A DNA stretch of 50,948 nucleotides, from the NCBI GenBank assembly GCA_002293145.1, contig DBCO01000032.1:59916-110863 (forward strand), given 5' to 3'. The notes below the pieces were generated by a model. It did no database searches. It was not told the origin of the DNA and saw only the letters and a program-made list of their open reading frames with translations. The position numbers and the translations under genes are program-made. Each line of letters begins with the position of its first letter. Positions within the stretch are counted from its first letter, which is position 1. This DNA is from Akkermansiaceae bacterium UBA956. Lineage in GTDB: Bacteria; Verrucomicrobiota; Verrucomicrobiia; Verrucomicrobiales; Akkermansiaceae. Positions 23,326 to 32,525 of this stretch are shown in pieces.

Positions 23326-25542
23326 TTACAGCGCCCCACGTTCGGCGGCGCGGAGGAGGCGCTCGTAGCGAGTTTCGAGTTTCTCGGCTTTTTTCTCGTC
23401 CCCGGCGGTGCGATAGTAAGAGCAGATCATTTTGTAAATGGAGGTCTCGGTGTTGGCGCGGAACCAGTCTTTGGAACCAGTCTCGACGACGCGTTGGAAG
23501 GCGAGCTCGATGTCGCGCGCGGCCTTGCGCGTGGTGATGGGATCGTCTTTCATGTAGGCGAAGTAATTTTCGGCCATTTGCTTGAAACCAGTAATGCTGC
23601 CGCCGTAGTCGCGGAGGGCACGATCGTAGAGACGGGAGATTTTTGCTCGAGCTTCGTCTCCGCCTTCGCCGTTTTTGAAAAGGAGGTCAGCCTCTCGTTT
23701 GAGGGAATCGGCGATGAGGTCTTTTTGCTCGCCGGCCTCGCGTTCGATGCGTCGGCGCTCACGCATCAGTGAGCGTCGAGCGTCTTCTTCCTTGGCGTAG
23801 GGGAAAATGTATTTGCTCTCGGCATCGGCGGCGAGGGCAGCCATGCGGGGATTTTCCTTGAATTGATCGCGCATGGTATCGACGAATTCAATCCACTCGT
23901 TGAGAATCTCAGGCTTGCTAGGGTCAGTAGTGGCGGCGGTTTTTTTGACGAGAATGTTGTGCAGGCGCGACCATGTTTCGGAAAACATGCGTCCTGGAGT
24001 GAGTGAGAGGCGGATTGTTTCCTCGGCGGCTTTTGCCTCGCCGATGGTGTCGAAAAAATCAGCGAGCCAGAGGTGGCGGAACACGGTGATGGTAGCGAGG
24101 CGGCTTTGTTGGGCTCTGTCATTCCACAGCCAGATTTCTTGTTCGCTAAGGTCGCCGCCGGTTTGAGGGTTGCCGGCTTTGCCATTGGCGGCACCGCCGA
24201 TGCGGCCAACCATGGTGCTCCACTCGTCGTCTTTCACTTTCACGCCAGCCCAGGCGTGGCCGCCGAGGTCGGTTTCGCCGCTGAGAACCATGGCGGGAAT
24301 GCCGTGAGCGCGGGCGGTATTGACGCAGAAATACGATTGATCACCGCAGATGCCACCTTCTTTGAGGATCTCTGCGAAGGTGTACTCTTTGTAGGGGTTG
24401 AGGCCATTGACGGCTCGCTCCATGAGGTATTCGACCATGCCGTAGGCATTGCCCCAGTTGCGGCGGCTGATGTTCATTTTGGAGATGGCCCAGTCGAGCT
24501 CCTTGGTGGATACGGGTGCGCAAACGACCCAAACGAGATCTCGTGCGGAGCTGTGGTGAACGGGCGCGGTAAGCTTGCCAGCTTCATTTTTCTCCATATA
24601 CCAGCGGTAGCGTGCGAGGGGCTTGATGGTGGTGGATTCGCCGTATTTTTCGTCCTCGGAGGGAGTGGTAATCCTTTGATCGCGATCGAAAACCACGGCG
24701 CAGGCGATAGCGAGGTTGATGTATTTTTCGCGATGAGTTTCGGCAGTGGATTGCCAGGCGTCAAAGAGCAGTTTGGTGACTTGGGGAAGGTCGTCCTTTT
24801 GCGGATGGATGGTCAGCAGGACTTCCTCCATGATTTCGTTGCGTTCCAGCAGCCAGGTAAAAAACATGCCGCCTTCGTAGCCGTCCTTGGTGATGAGCTC
24901 GGAGGGCAGCAGGGTCAGTACGCGCCAGCGGAGAAACGCTTGGTAGAAGGAGGGTTGATCCCAGAGGGCTTGGAAACGGTTGCGGCCGTTGCCATCGGTG
25001 GGGAGTTTTTGGTAGGCTTCAGCAAGGGAGCGCTGAAGATGGAGTCGGTAGGGGCCCCATGCACCTTCGCGGGCGACATCGATGATGAGCTGCTTATCAA
25101 AGGCGACGACATCGCGTTTGGTAGCATCCATGCCGACGAGTGCTAGGGGGAGGGCTTTTTCACCAAGCTTGGCTGAAAGCTCCGCGCTAACGGAGGGGAC
25201 AGCGGGTTCCTCGGGCATGGCAACGGGGATGACCTCAGCGATGGGAGCTGTGGGTTGAGGCACTGCGACGGCAGGGGCTGCAGGTGCGGGTGCAGTCGGG
25301 GTGGGAGCCGCTGGCTTGTTGGCGTTTTCGAGGATCATTACAACGGGAATGGGCTCCGCTGCGGCAGCTGCTTGCGGCGGCTTTTTCCCCATTTGCTGGG
25401 TAACCCACCAAGCTCCGCCGCCGAGAAAGGCGACGATGGCGAGCCAAGAAAGAGCAGAACCTGCGCCTGTTTTCGGTGCTGCTGAGGTGTTGTGCTCCGG
25501 GCTGTTGGACTCGGCTAATGGAGAGATGTTGAGCTTTTTCAT
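23326..25542 (-). CDS. Membrane-anchored protein with transglutaminase-like cysteine peptidase fold
   Basis: 738 residues. A single membrane segment (about 30-48, 'LSWLAIVAFLGGGAWWVTQQ') is followed by a long Ala/Pro-rich linker (55-110), then a large periplasmic region. The transglutaminase-like core has Cys399 in 'GGICGDQSYFCVNTARAHGIP' region, His429 in 'LGGHAWAGVKV' and an Asp near 438, the usual Cys-His-Asp order. The C-terminal part is helical and charged (about 590-735, TPR-like). Such proteins are usually proteases or structural factors at the envelope; substrate unknown. Monocistronic in appearance. Catalysis is plausible but inferred from the triad alone. Confidence 0.8.
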   Translation of the reverse strand: MKKLNISPLAESNSPEHNTSAAPKTGAGSALSWLAIVAFLGGGAWWVTQQMGKKPPQAAAAAEPIPVVMILENANKPAAPTPTAPAPAAPAVAVPQPTAPIAEVIPVAMPEEPAVPSVSAELSAKLGEKALPLALVGMDATKRDVVAFDKQLIIDVAREGAWGPYRLHLQRSLAEAYQKLPTDGNGRNRFQALWDQPSFYQAFLRWRVLTLLPSELITKDGYEGGMFFTWLLERNEIMEEVLLTIHPQKDDLPQVTKLLFDAWQSTAETHREKYINLAIACAVVFDRDQRITTPSEDEKYGESTTIKPLARYRWYMEKNEAGKLTAPVHHSSARDLVWVVCAPVSTKELDWAISKMNISRRNWGNAYGMVEYLMERAVNGLNPYKEYTFAEILKEGGICGDQSYFCVNTARAHGIPAMVLSGETDLGGHAWAGVKVKDDEWSTMVGRIGGAANGKAGNPQTGGDLSEQEIWLWNDRAQQSRLATITVFRHLWLADFFDTIGEAKAAEETIRLSLTPGRMFSETWSRLHNILVKKTAATTDPSKPEILNEWIEFVDTMRDQFKENPRMAALAADAESKYIFPYAKEEDARRSLMRERRRIEREAGEQKDLIADSLKREADLLFKNGEGGDEARAKISRLYDRALRDYGGSITGFKQMAENYFAYMKDDPITTRKAARDIELAFQRVVETGSKDWFRANTETSIYKMICSYYRTAGDEKKAEKLETRYERLLRAAERGAL

Positions 25543-25729
25543 GGTAGAGAAATGTCTCGGTGTGATCGATCAAGCGGACGAATGGCATGCAACCACAAGC
25601 AAGCGATGCGAGAACAGTGTTGTTCTCTCGCACAGATTCATGATACTGGGAAATCGCGAAAATGGCGAAAGAATTTGCATAATCAGCGCAAATATTCGTC
25701 AGAAATGTGTCGATTGACGATTCTTGTGA

Positions 25730-26845
<1,116 letters not shown>

Positions 26846-26971
26846 GGCGGGGGGAGATTGCGCAGATTGAAGCGGCGGGGTAAAGGGAAAAGCGCGGGGA
26901 AAGTCGGGCTGCTGTGAAAAACGCGAGAATCGGAGGTTGGCAAACGGCGGGGTTTTGCTAGCATCGCGGGC

Positions 26972-27442
26972 ATGGATGACATGTTGGTGCGATTGTATGC
27001 GCTGCCTGAGAGTGGCGCGATGTATGAAGCTGTGGCGACGCATGGGGTGACCTTGCGGCGGGCTCGGGCTTTTGAAAAACACACGGTTGCTGAGTTTGCA
27101 CGCAAGCATTTTTCGGCCAAATGGGTGAGCGAGATTGAGGTCGCGCTGACACGGCAACCGGTGAGTTGCTTCATCGCGACCAAGGACAAAGTGATTCTGG
27201 GCTTTGCTTGCTACGAGACGACGATGCGAGGTTACTTCGGCCCGACGGGCGTGGATGAATCAGCTCGCGGGATGGGCTTGGGCAAGGCCTTGCTTTTCAA
27301 ATGTCTCGAATCGATGCGCGAAATGGGCTATGCCTATGCGGTGATCGGTGGAGTGGGGCCGCGTGAATTTTACGCCAAAGCCTGTGGTGCGACAGTGATC
27401 GAGGGCAGTGATCCCGGAGTATACGGAGATATTTTGCCGTGA
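26972..27442 (+). CDS. GNAT-family N-acetyltransferase
   Basis: 156 residues. The acetyl-CoA-binding motif A is 'GPTGVDESARGMGLGKALLF' (about 90-109), followed by the alpha helix and 'YAYAVIGGVGPREFYAKACG'. The substrate cannot be told from sequence. The N-terminus 'MDDMLVRLYALPESGAMYEA' is short before the first strand, and ATG at 26981 is an alternative start. It is divergent from ychF and its 3' end abuts the remnant of a beta-lactamase-like gene on the other strand. Confidence 0.85.
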   Translation: MDDMLVRLYALPESGAMYEAVATHGVTLRRARAFEKHTVAEFARKHFSAKWVSEIEVALTRQPVSCFIATKDKVILGFACYETTMRGYFGPTGVDESARGMGLGKALLFKCLESMREMGYAYAVIGGVGPREFYAKACGATVIEGSDPGVYGDILP

Positions 27443-27449
27443 GACGAAA

Positions 27450-27937
27450 TCAAATGATGCGGCGCTGAGTTTGAGAAGTTCGCCGATAAACCAGGCGCGA
27501 TTTTTTTCAGGGCTAACTTTTTTGTTGCGTTGGCAGAGATTGGACCAGAGGGCGTTCCGCCGCGACGCTCGCAAAGCTGGCGCAGGGTCACATTGCGATA
27601 GTCGGCATGGATGTCAGAAAATGATTTGCCTAACACTTTTTCGATGCTGTCATCCCAATTGATTTTTTTCTCTTCTACGATGATGGTGCCGAGAATGCTA
27701 TTCATCGATTTAGTGATTGAGCCTAGATGCTAGCGATCTTTCAGCGTAACTTGCTCGGGAAATCCGCGGCGTCGCTGGCCGTGGCAGGCGCTTTCGATGA
27801 TTTTTCCTTCGTGAAAAATGACCGCACTCAAACTCGGCAGATCGCAGGTTTTGCATTGTGTAGCGGACAAATTTTTCTAGCGATTGCTCAGAGGGAAACG
27901 CGACCACGGGGGTGAGCATCAATGTGAGAAGTTTCAT
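27450..27937 (-). pseudogene. Degenerate serine beta-lactamase-like hydrolase
   Basis: On the minus strand the ATG at 27937 starts a signal peptide (MKLLTLMLTPVVAF) and a mature start 'SEQSLEKFVRYTMQ'. The frame then shifts to 'LPSLSAVIFHEGKIIESA', hits an in-frame TAG just before 'HLGSITKSMNSILG' (SxxK motif of class C-type serine hydrolases), continues as 'INWDDSIEKVLGKSF' and 'DYRNVTLRQLCERRGGTPS', and shifts again to 'NRAWFIGELLKLSAA'. The gene then ends: the C-terminal two thirds, with the YxN and KTG-like motifs, is gone. At least two frameshifts, one stop and a deletion make function impossible. Confidence 0.85.
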
Positions 27938-28055
27938 GGGCAATAAGATTTGGTGAGGGATTGATTCGAACATTACGTATTTTGGGAGTGCATCAAGAGG
28001 CAATCTCCGTGTCATCGTTTGATATGTTGTCACCTTTCTCTACGTAGTCATTTTC

Positions 28056-29075
28056 ATGCTAAAAAGAATAATGTTAGGGGTGATATGCAGTGTCGGCTCG
28101 CTGATGGCGCAGCAGACTTTTGTGAATCCGCTTTTCGGTGGAGCAGATCCTTGGGTCGTGAGGGATGAGGCTTCCAAGTCGTATCTGTGGTGTTTTTCCG
28201 AAAATGATTTGGGCATCGCATTGTATCGGAGTAAAAATTTGACGGAACGCGGTGAGAAGACTGTGGTCTGGCGTGCGCCAAAAGAAGGGCCGTATTCGCA
28301 ACAAATTTGGGCGCCAGAATTGCATTTCGCCGAGGGTCGTTGGCATATCTACATGGCAGGCAGTGATGGTAAAAACGAAAATCACCTCGCGTATGTCTTA
28401 CGTGCGAAGACCGATGACGTGATGGGAGAGTACGAAGTGCTGGGCCCTATGGCCACGGGTGATGGCAAAGATGGTCGATCCCCGTTGGTGTGGGCGATCG
28501 ACATGACCTTGCTGCATCACGATCAAAAACTATACGCTCTTTGGTCGGGGTGGGATCGTCCCGGCACGGATCGTCAATTTCTCTACATTGCGCCGATGAA
28601 ATCCGCGACCGAACTTTCTGGACCGCGTGTGTTGATTTGCGATCACTCCGAATACCCATGGGAGCGAACAGAAGAGGGTCCGCACGGCCGCGGCTTGAAT
28701 GAAGGGCCGCAGGTGGTTCAAGCGCATGGTCGGACATTTGTGTTTTACTCGTGCGCGGCATCTTGGTTGCCATCATACAAGTTAGGGATGTTAGAAATCG
28801 TTGGCAAAAATCCGCTCGATCCCAAGTCGTGGAAAAAGTCGGTGCGCCCTGCCTTCGAAAGCGTCGAGCACACCTATGGAGTTGGTCATTCTTGCTTTGT
28901 TCAATCGCCTGATGGCCGCGAATGGTGGCACATCTATCATTCCAAACAAAGCCGTGAACCGGGATGGAACCGTGATGTGATGATCCAGCCTTTTACCTTT
29001 GATCAATCGGGGATGCCACAATTGGGCACACCAGTCAAACGAGGCGTTCCGCTACCTCGCCCGTCAGGGGAGTGA
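28056..29075 (+). CDS. Secreted glycoside hydrolase family 43-like protein
   Basis: 339 residues with a signal peptide (MLKRIMLGVICSVGSLMAQQ). The five-bladed beta-propeller catalytic residues of GH43 are all in place: D31 in 'GGADPWVVR' (base), D150 in 'WAIDMTLL' (pKa modulator) and E217 in 'LNEGPQV' (acid). 'YSQQIWAPELHF' (81-92) is a typical blade segment. GH43 enzymes cleave arabinan, xylan side chains or related glycans; the substrate here is unknown. No carbohydrate-binding module or transporter is adjacent. Its 3' end overlaps the convergent dus gene by 12 bp. Confidence 0.9.
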   Translation: MLKRIMLGVICSVGSLMAQQTFVNPLFGGADPWVVRDEASKSYLWCFSENDLGIALYRSKNLTERGEKTVVWRAPKEGPYSQQIWAPELHFAEGRWHIYMAGSDGKNENHLAYVLRAKTDDVMGEYEVLGPMATGDGKDGRSPLVWAIDMTLLHHDQKLYALWSGWDRPGTDRQFLYIAPMKSATELSGPRVLICDHSEYPWERTEEGPHGRGLNEGPQVVQAHGRTFVFYSCAASWLPSYKLGMLEIVGKNPLDPKSWKKSVRPAFESVEHTYGVGHSCFVQSPDGREWWHIYHSKQSREPGWNRDVMIQPFTFDQSGMPQLGTPVKRGVPLPRPSGE

Positions 29076-30104
29076 TGGGTCTAACAAATCTTGAAATCCA
29101 CAAAATAATTTCGACTGCTCTGGTGGCACATCCGGCAAGGGCGCATTGTGATTGAGGTGACCGCGGCAAAGCGCGAAAAACTCCTCCTCTGTTTGCATGC
29201 GTCGCATCTGTTGCTCGAACTCTTCGCCAAGACCCTGCACGATGTAGAGCATGGTTTTTTTCATTCGTTGGATGTGATGCTTCTCTTGAAAATCTTTGCT
29301 CTCCCTTGCGAGTTCGGCGTAGAGATCTTCGATGTATTCGAGTAAATCTCGTGCCGTGGGCGTGAGCGTCGCCTGCTCATCATAGCGTCGGCGCAATTGA
29401 TTAAACAACCACGGATTGCGGATAGCACCACGCCCCATCATCAATCCGTTGGCTCCCGTGAGGCGGTGAAAATTTTCGCCTGCCTGCGCATTGACCACGT
29501 TGCCATTGGCGATCACCGGACAGCTGAGCCGCTCTCGCGCTAGACCGATGCAATGAGGGCGTACGGGCGTCTGATAGCGATCAGCCACAGTGCGTGCATG
29601 TATGGTTAAGCCATCGATGGCATGCTTGCGAAAGACTTCGAGTAAAGCCGGGAACTCAGATTCATCATGATAGCCGACGCGGGTTTTCACGGTGAAACGC
29701 GTGGGAATGGCGTCGCGTAGCATGCCAATCATGCGGTCGATTTCGTTAGGTTTGCGCAGTAATCCACCGCCCGCTGATTTTCCACAAACTGTCGGACTCG
29801 GGCAGCCGAGATTCAGATCAATGCCAGCGATGCGCTCGCGCAACAATACCTTGGCCTCGCTCACCATGGATTCAGGATCAGAACCGATGATTTGCGCAAA
29901 AATGGGAATGCCGGTTTCATTCTCGCGGATCGATCGCAGGATGTAACGATCCGGCTTCGAGTTTAAATGCACACGGAAAAATTCTGTCACAAACCAATCT
30001 GGTCCACCGCGCCGAGCAAGCACCCGCATGAATGGAAGATCAGTTACATGTTGCATCGGCGCGAGGACGAGCGCCGGGCGGTTAGCAGGAAGTAAGTCTC
30101 GCAA
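29064..30104 (-). CDS. dus: tRNA-dihydrouridine synthase
   Basis: An FMN-dependent TIM-barrel enzyme reducing uridines in tRNA. 'LAPMQHVTDLPFM' (14-26) is the N-terminal FMN-site segment. 'LNLGCPSPTVCGKSAGGGLL' (97-116) carries the catalytic cysteine C107. 'ARTVADRY', 'VIANGNVVN' and 'GLMMGRGAIRNPWLF' complete the family pattern. 346 residues. The start at 30104 is TTG, no good ATG being near. Which Dus paralogue this is cannot be told. It is convergent with the GH43 gene and 14 bp downstream of the lpxR-like gene. Confidence 0.93.
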   Translation of the reverse strand: MRDLLPANRPALVLAPMQHVTDLPFMRVLARRGGPDWFVTEFFRVHLNSKPDRYILRSIRENETGIPIFAQIIGSDPESMVSEAKVLLRERIAGIDLNLGCPSPTVCGKSAGGGLLRKPNEIDRMIGMLRDAIPTRFTVKTRVGYHDESEFPALLEVFRKHAIDGLTIHARTVADRYQTPVRPHCIGLARERLSCPVIANGNVVNAQAGENFHRLTGANGLMMGRGAIRNPWLFNQLRRRYDEQATLTPTARDLLEYIEDLYAELARESKDFQEKHHIQRMKKTMLYIVQGLGEEFEQQMRRMQTEEEFFALCRGHLNHNAPLPDVPPEQSKLFCGFQDLLDPSLP

Positions 30105-30118
30105 GATGATGGAAATTG

Positions 30119-31189
30119 TTAGAATTGGAGTCGCGCACTGAGAGTGCCAAAGTTGGATTTGCCCATTTGCTCCTCATATTCCTCAGTCCGCCAGGTGTGA
30201 GCATAGCTAACCTCGACGGTCTTAATTCGGACGCCGAAGCCGGCATACAACTCACCAACATACGCTTCACGGGTATTTCCCGTCTCGAAATCATCATGAA
30301 ATACTGGCCCGTCAAGCGTAGCATCATGAGCGATTAAGGAGGCTTTGAAGCCACCTAACAAAAATGCCGACCACGAGCTGAGCATGACTCGATCATTGGT
30401 GAAGTATTTGTGTGCATAGGCAGTCTCAGACAATCGCGGATCACTGAAATCGGCTGGTAGGTATAGGCCTACGCGCACCATGCCGCCAATGTGCCCTGTC
30501 GTGCGAAACGTCCCGAGTCGTCCGCCCCATTCTCCAATGCCATCCATGCTGAGGATATCATCATTTTCGCCAAAGTTGAGTCGGCGTTTTTGAACGAAGC
30601 TCAGATCCGCAGTTACTTCGGCGGGCAATTGATTATCCCAGCCAAGAAAATTTTCTATGTCACGGAAATCGTGGATGAAATCCTGCGTATCTTGTGCCAA
30701 TGATTTCGGTCCTGTGATGCCTAACAAAAACTCGACTGAATTCAGCGTCTGATCATCTTTGGTATGCAGTGAGAAACCCAGTGCTGACCAACCCGCGTAG
30801 CGACGTTGCCCCTCGGGCTGAGTCTCTGAGGCGAAATCTTCCGGCGTAAACATGAGTTGCGTCAATGAGAATCCAAAATTGTATTGCACCGCATTGGGAT
30901 CATCAAAACCCGTAATGCGCTTGAATGCGCGCAATGATTTGCGATCTCCCGTAAAAGGTCGCAGCCCGCGTTGAATCGAACCAATGTCACCGATGGAGCG
31001 GTTGCCCGAGATCCAGGACAAGCGAGCGCCGTTGGTGTAATCTTGGTCTTTGTTCGCAAACAAATCATTATCCAAGTAAAAGGTCAGATAGCCCGGACCG
31101 AAGTCGGGCAATGGGCTCTCACGATCCGCTTTGGCAATCGATGTGCTCAAACCAATAGCCGCTGTCGCAGAAATTGCAAATCGTATCAT
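30119..31189 (-). CDS. lpxR: LpxR-type lipid A 3'-O-deacylase, outer-membrane barrel
   Basis: 356 residues with a signal peptide ending near residue 20. The active-site region 'LTFYLDNDLFANKDQDYTNG' (35-54) keeps the LpxR pattern with N41, D42 and T52. The C-terminal strand 'KSNFGTLSARLQF' ends in Phe as expected of a Bam substrate. The enzyme removes the 3'-acyloxyacyl group of lipid A in the outer membrane, altering surface charge and immune recognition; that is known of the Salmonella enzyme. The gene is followed 14 bp later by dus. A second lipid-A-like barrel at 11.4 kb is a fossil. Confidence 0.88.
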   Translation of the reverse strand: MIRFAISATAAIGLSTSIAKADRESPLPDFGPGYLTFYLDNDLFANKDQDYTNGARLSWISGNRSIGDIGSIQRGLRPFTGDRKSLRAFKRITGFDDPNAVQYNFGFSLTQLMFTPEDFASETQPEGQRRYAGWSALGFSLHTKDDQTLNSVEFLLGITGPKSLAQDTQDFIHDFRDIENFLGWDNQLPAEVTADLSFVQKRRLNFGENDDILSMDGIGEWGGRLGTFRTTGHIGGMVRVGLYLPADFSDPRLSETAYAHKYFTNDRVMLSSWSAFLLGGFKASLIAHDATLDGPVFHDDFETGNTREAYVGELYAGFGVRIKTVEVSYAHTWRTEEYEEQMGKSNFGTLSARLQF

Positions 31190-31289
31190 ATTGTTATTCT
31201 AGCAAGACTTGTAGAAATTGCCAATCATATTTCGTGAAGCATATTTCGTGAGCTTGTGTCGCAGGGTGCAATGCGCCAATCTCCCCTGC

Positions 31290-32423
31290 GTGGAGCCATT
31301 CAAAAACGTTTTCAATCGCAAAGTGATCGCGACACTCGGGCGGCTTCTTGCTCGTGAGATTCCACGTTTTTCTCTGAAAAAATGGAACGCCGATGCCTGT
31401 GCTGATCTCGAGTCGCTCGAAATGAAGCAACGCTGGTTGCAAGTCACCCACGCCCTCGCCAGGCATTTGCCTAGCAATTTCCCCGAAGCTGCAGCGGTGA
31501 TTCGTCGTGTGCTGCACCCGAGTTGCGAGTGTGATCCTCTCCGCGAGGGCACCACCGCAGATGGAGTGCAAAGTTGGATGATTGCACCGCTTGCCGACTA
31601 CGCGGGCATTTACGGAAAAAATCACCTTCCCGTGGCAATGGAGTTGTTGCGTGAGCTGACCATGCGCTTCACCTCCGAGTTTGGTGTGCGCCATTTGCTC
31701 TTGCACGATGCTCCGGCCTGCTTGCAGATCATGCACGGCTGGCTCGATGACCCGAACGATCATGTTCGCCGTTGGCTCACCGAGGGTACTCGTCCGCGCT
31801 TGCCATGGGGGGCGCAGATTCCAGGTTTTATTGCCGATCCCACCGCGACGCAAAAAATTCTTCACGCCCTCCGCGATGATCCTTCCGAGTATGTGCGCCG
31901 CTCCGTTGCCAATCACTTGAATGACATCGCGCGCGATCATCCGCAACTCGCTCTTCAGATCGCCGAGAAGTGGATGAAAAACGCTCCAGCTCCCCGCAAA
32001 AAACTTCTTCGCCATGCCATGCGGAATTTGCTCAAAAAGGGCGAACCGCAAGCCCTCGCTTTGCACGGTCTCGCTGCACCACAACTCGGAGATGTATCAT
32101 TTACTCTCGCCTCAAGCAGCGTGCCATTTTATGGAGATCTGAGTTGTCTGTTGGAAATGACCTCGCTTGCCACCGTGGAACAACGACTGCGCCTCGACAT
32201 CATCGTGCATTACCAAAAAGCCAACGGCTCGCTCAGCCCGAAAACCTACTTGTGGAAAGAAATCGTCCTGCCCGCCGGACAAGTGCATCGCGCCGAGCGT
32301 CGGCAATCGTTCCGCAAGATCACCACCCGCGTTTATCATCCAGGGCTGCATCGCATCGAGCTCGCCATCAACGGTTGTGTCATGGCGCAGCGGGAATTTA
32401 CGCTCCTGCCACATAACGCTTGA
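31290..32423 (+). CDS. DNA alkylation repair protein, HEAT-repeat AlkD/AlkC-like
   Basis: About 377 residues. 'VEPFKNVFNRKVI' near the start and a series of HEAT helices ('DDPNDHVRRWLTEGTRPRLP', 'LRDDPSEYVRRSVANHLNDI') match the large AlkD-like group that includes AlkC; these glycosylases remove alkylated bases. The 'EYVRRSVANHLNDI' block is the most conserved part. The C-terminal 80 residues form an extra beta-rich domain ('HPGLHRIELAINGCVMAQRE'), as in the longer members. I prefer GTG at 31290, since it gives the normal family start, but an ATG at 31218 is in frame. Monocistronic, 100 bp before the RND gene. Confidence 0.85.
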   Translation: MEPFKNVFNRKVIATLGRLLAREIPRFSLKKWNADACADLESLEMKQRWLQVTHALARHLPSNFPEAAAVIRRVLHPSCECDPLREGTTADGVQSWMIAPLADYAGIYGKNHLPVAMELLRELTMRFTSEFGVRHLLLHDAPACLQIMHGWLDDPNDHVRRWLTEGTRPRLPWGAQIPGFIADPTATQKILHALRDDPSEYVRRSVANHLNDIARDHPQLALQIAEKWMKNAPAPRKKLLRHAMRNLLKKGEPQALALHGLAAPQLGDVSFTLASSSVPFYGDLSCLLEMTSLATVEQRLRLDIIVHYQKANGSLSPKTYLWKEIVLPAGQVHRAERRQSFRKITTRVYHPGLHRIELAINGCVMAQREFTLLPHNA

Positions 32424-32525
32424 TTGCAGCCATTTTGCGTTCATCTTCTGCGGTGCCCCATTATCTGGTGTGTAGGCTTTGTCGTAAGATCGTTGCGACA
32501 TTCACGTAACTTCTTTTTTCTCCTT

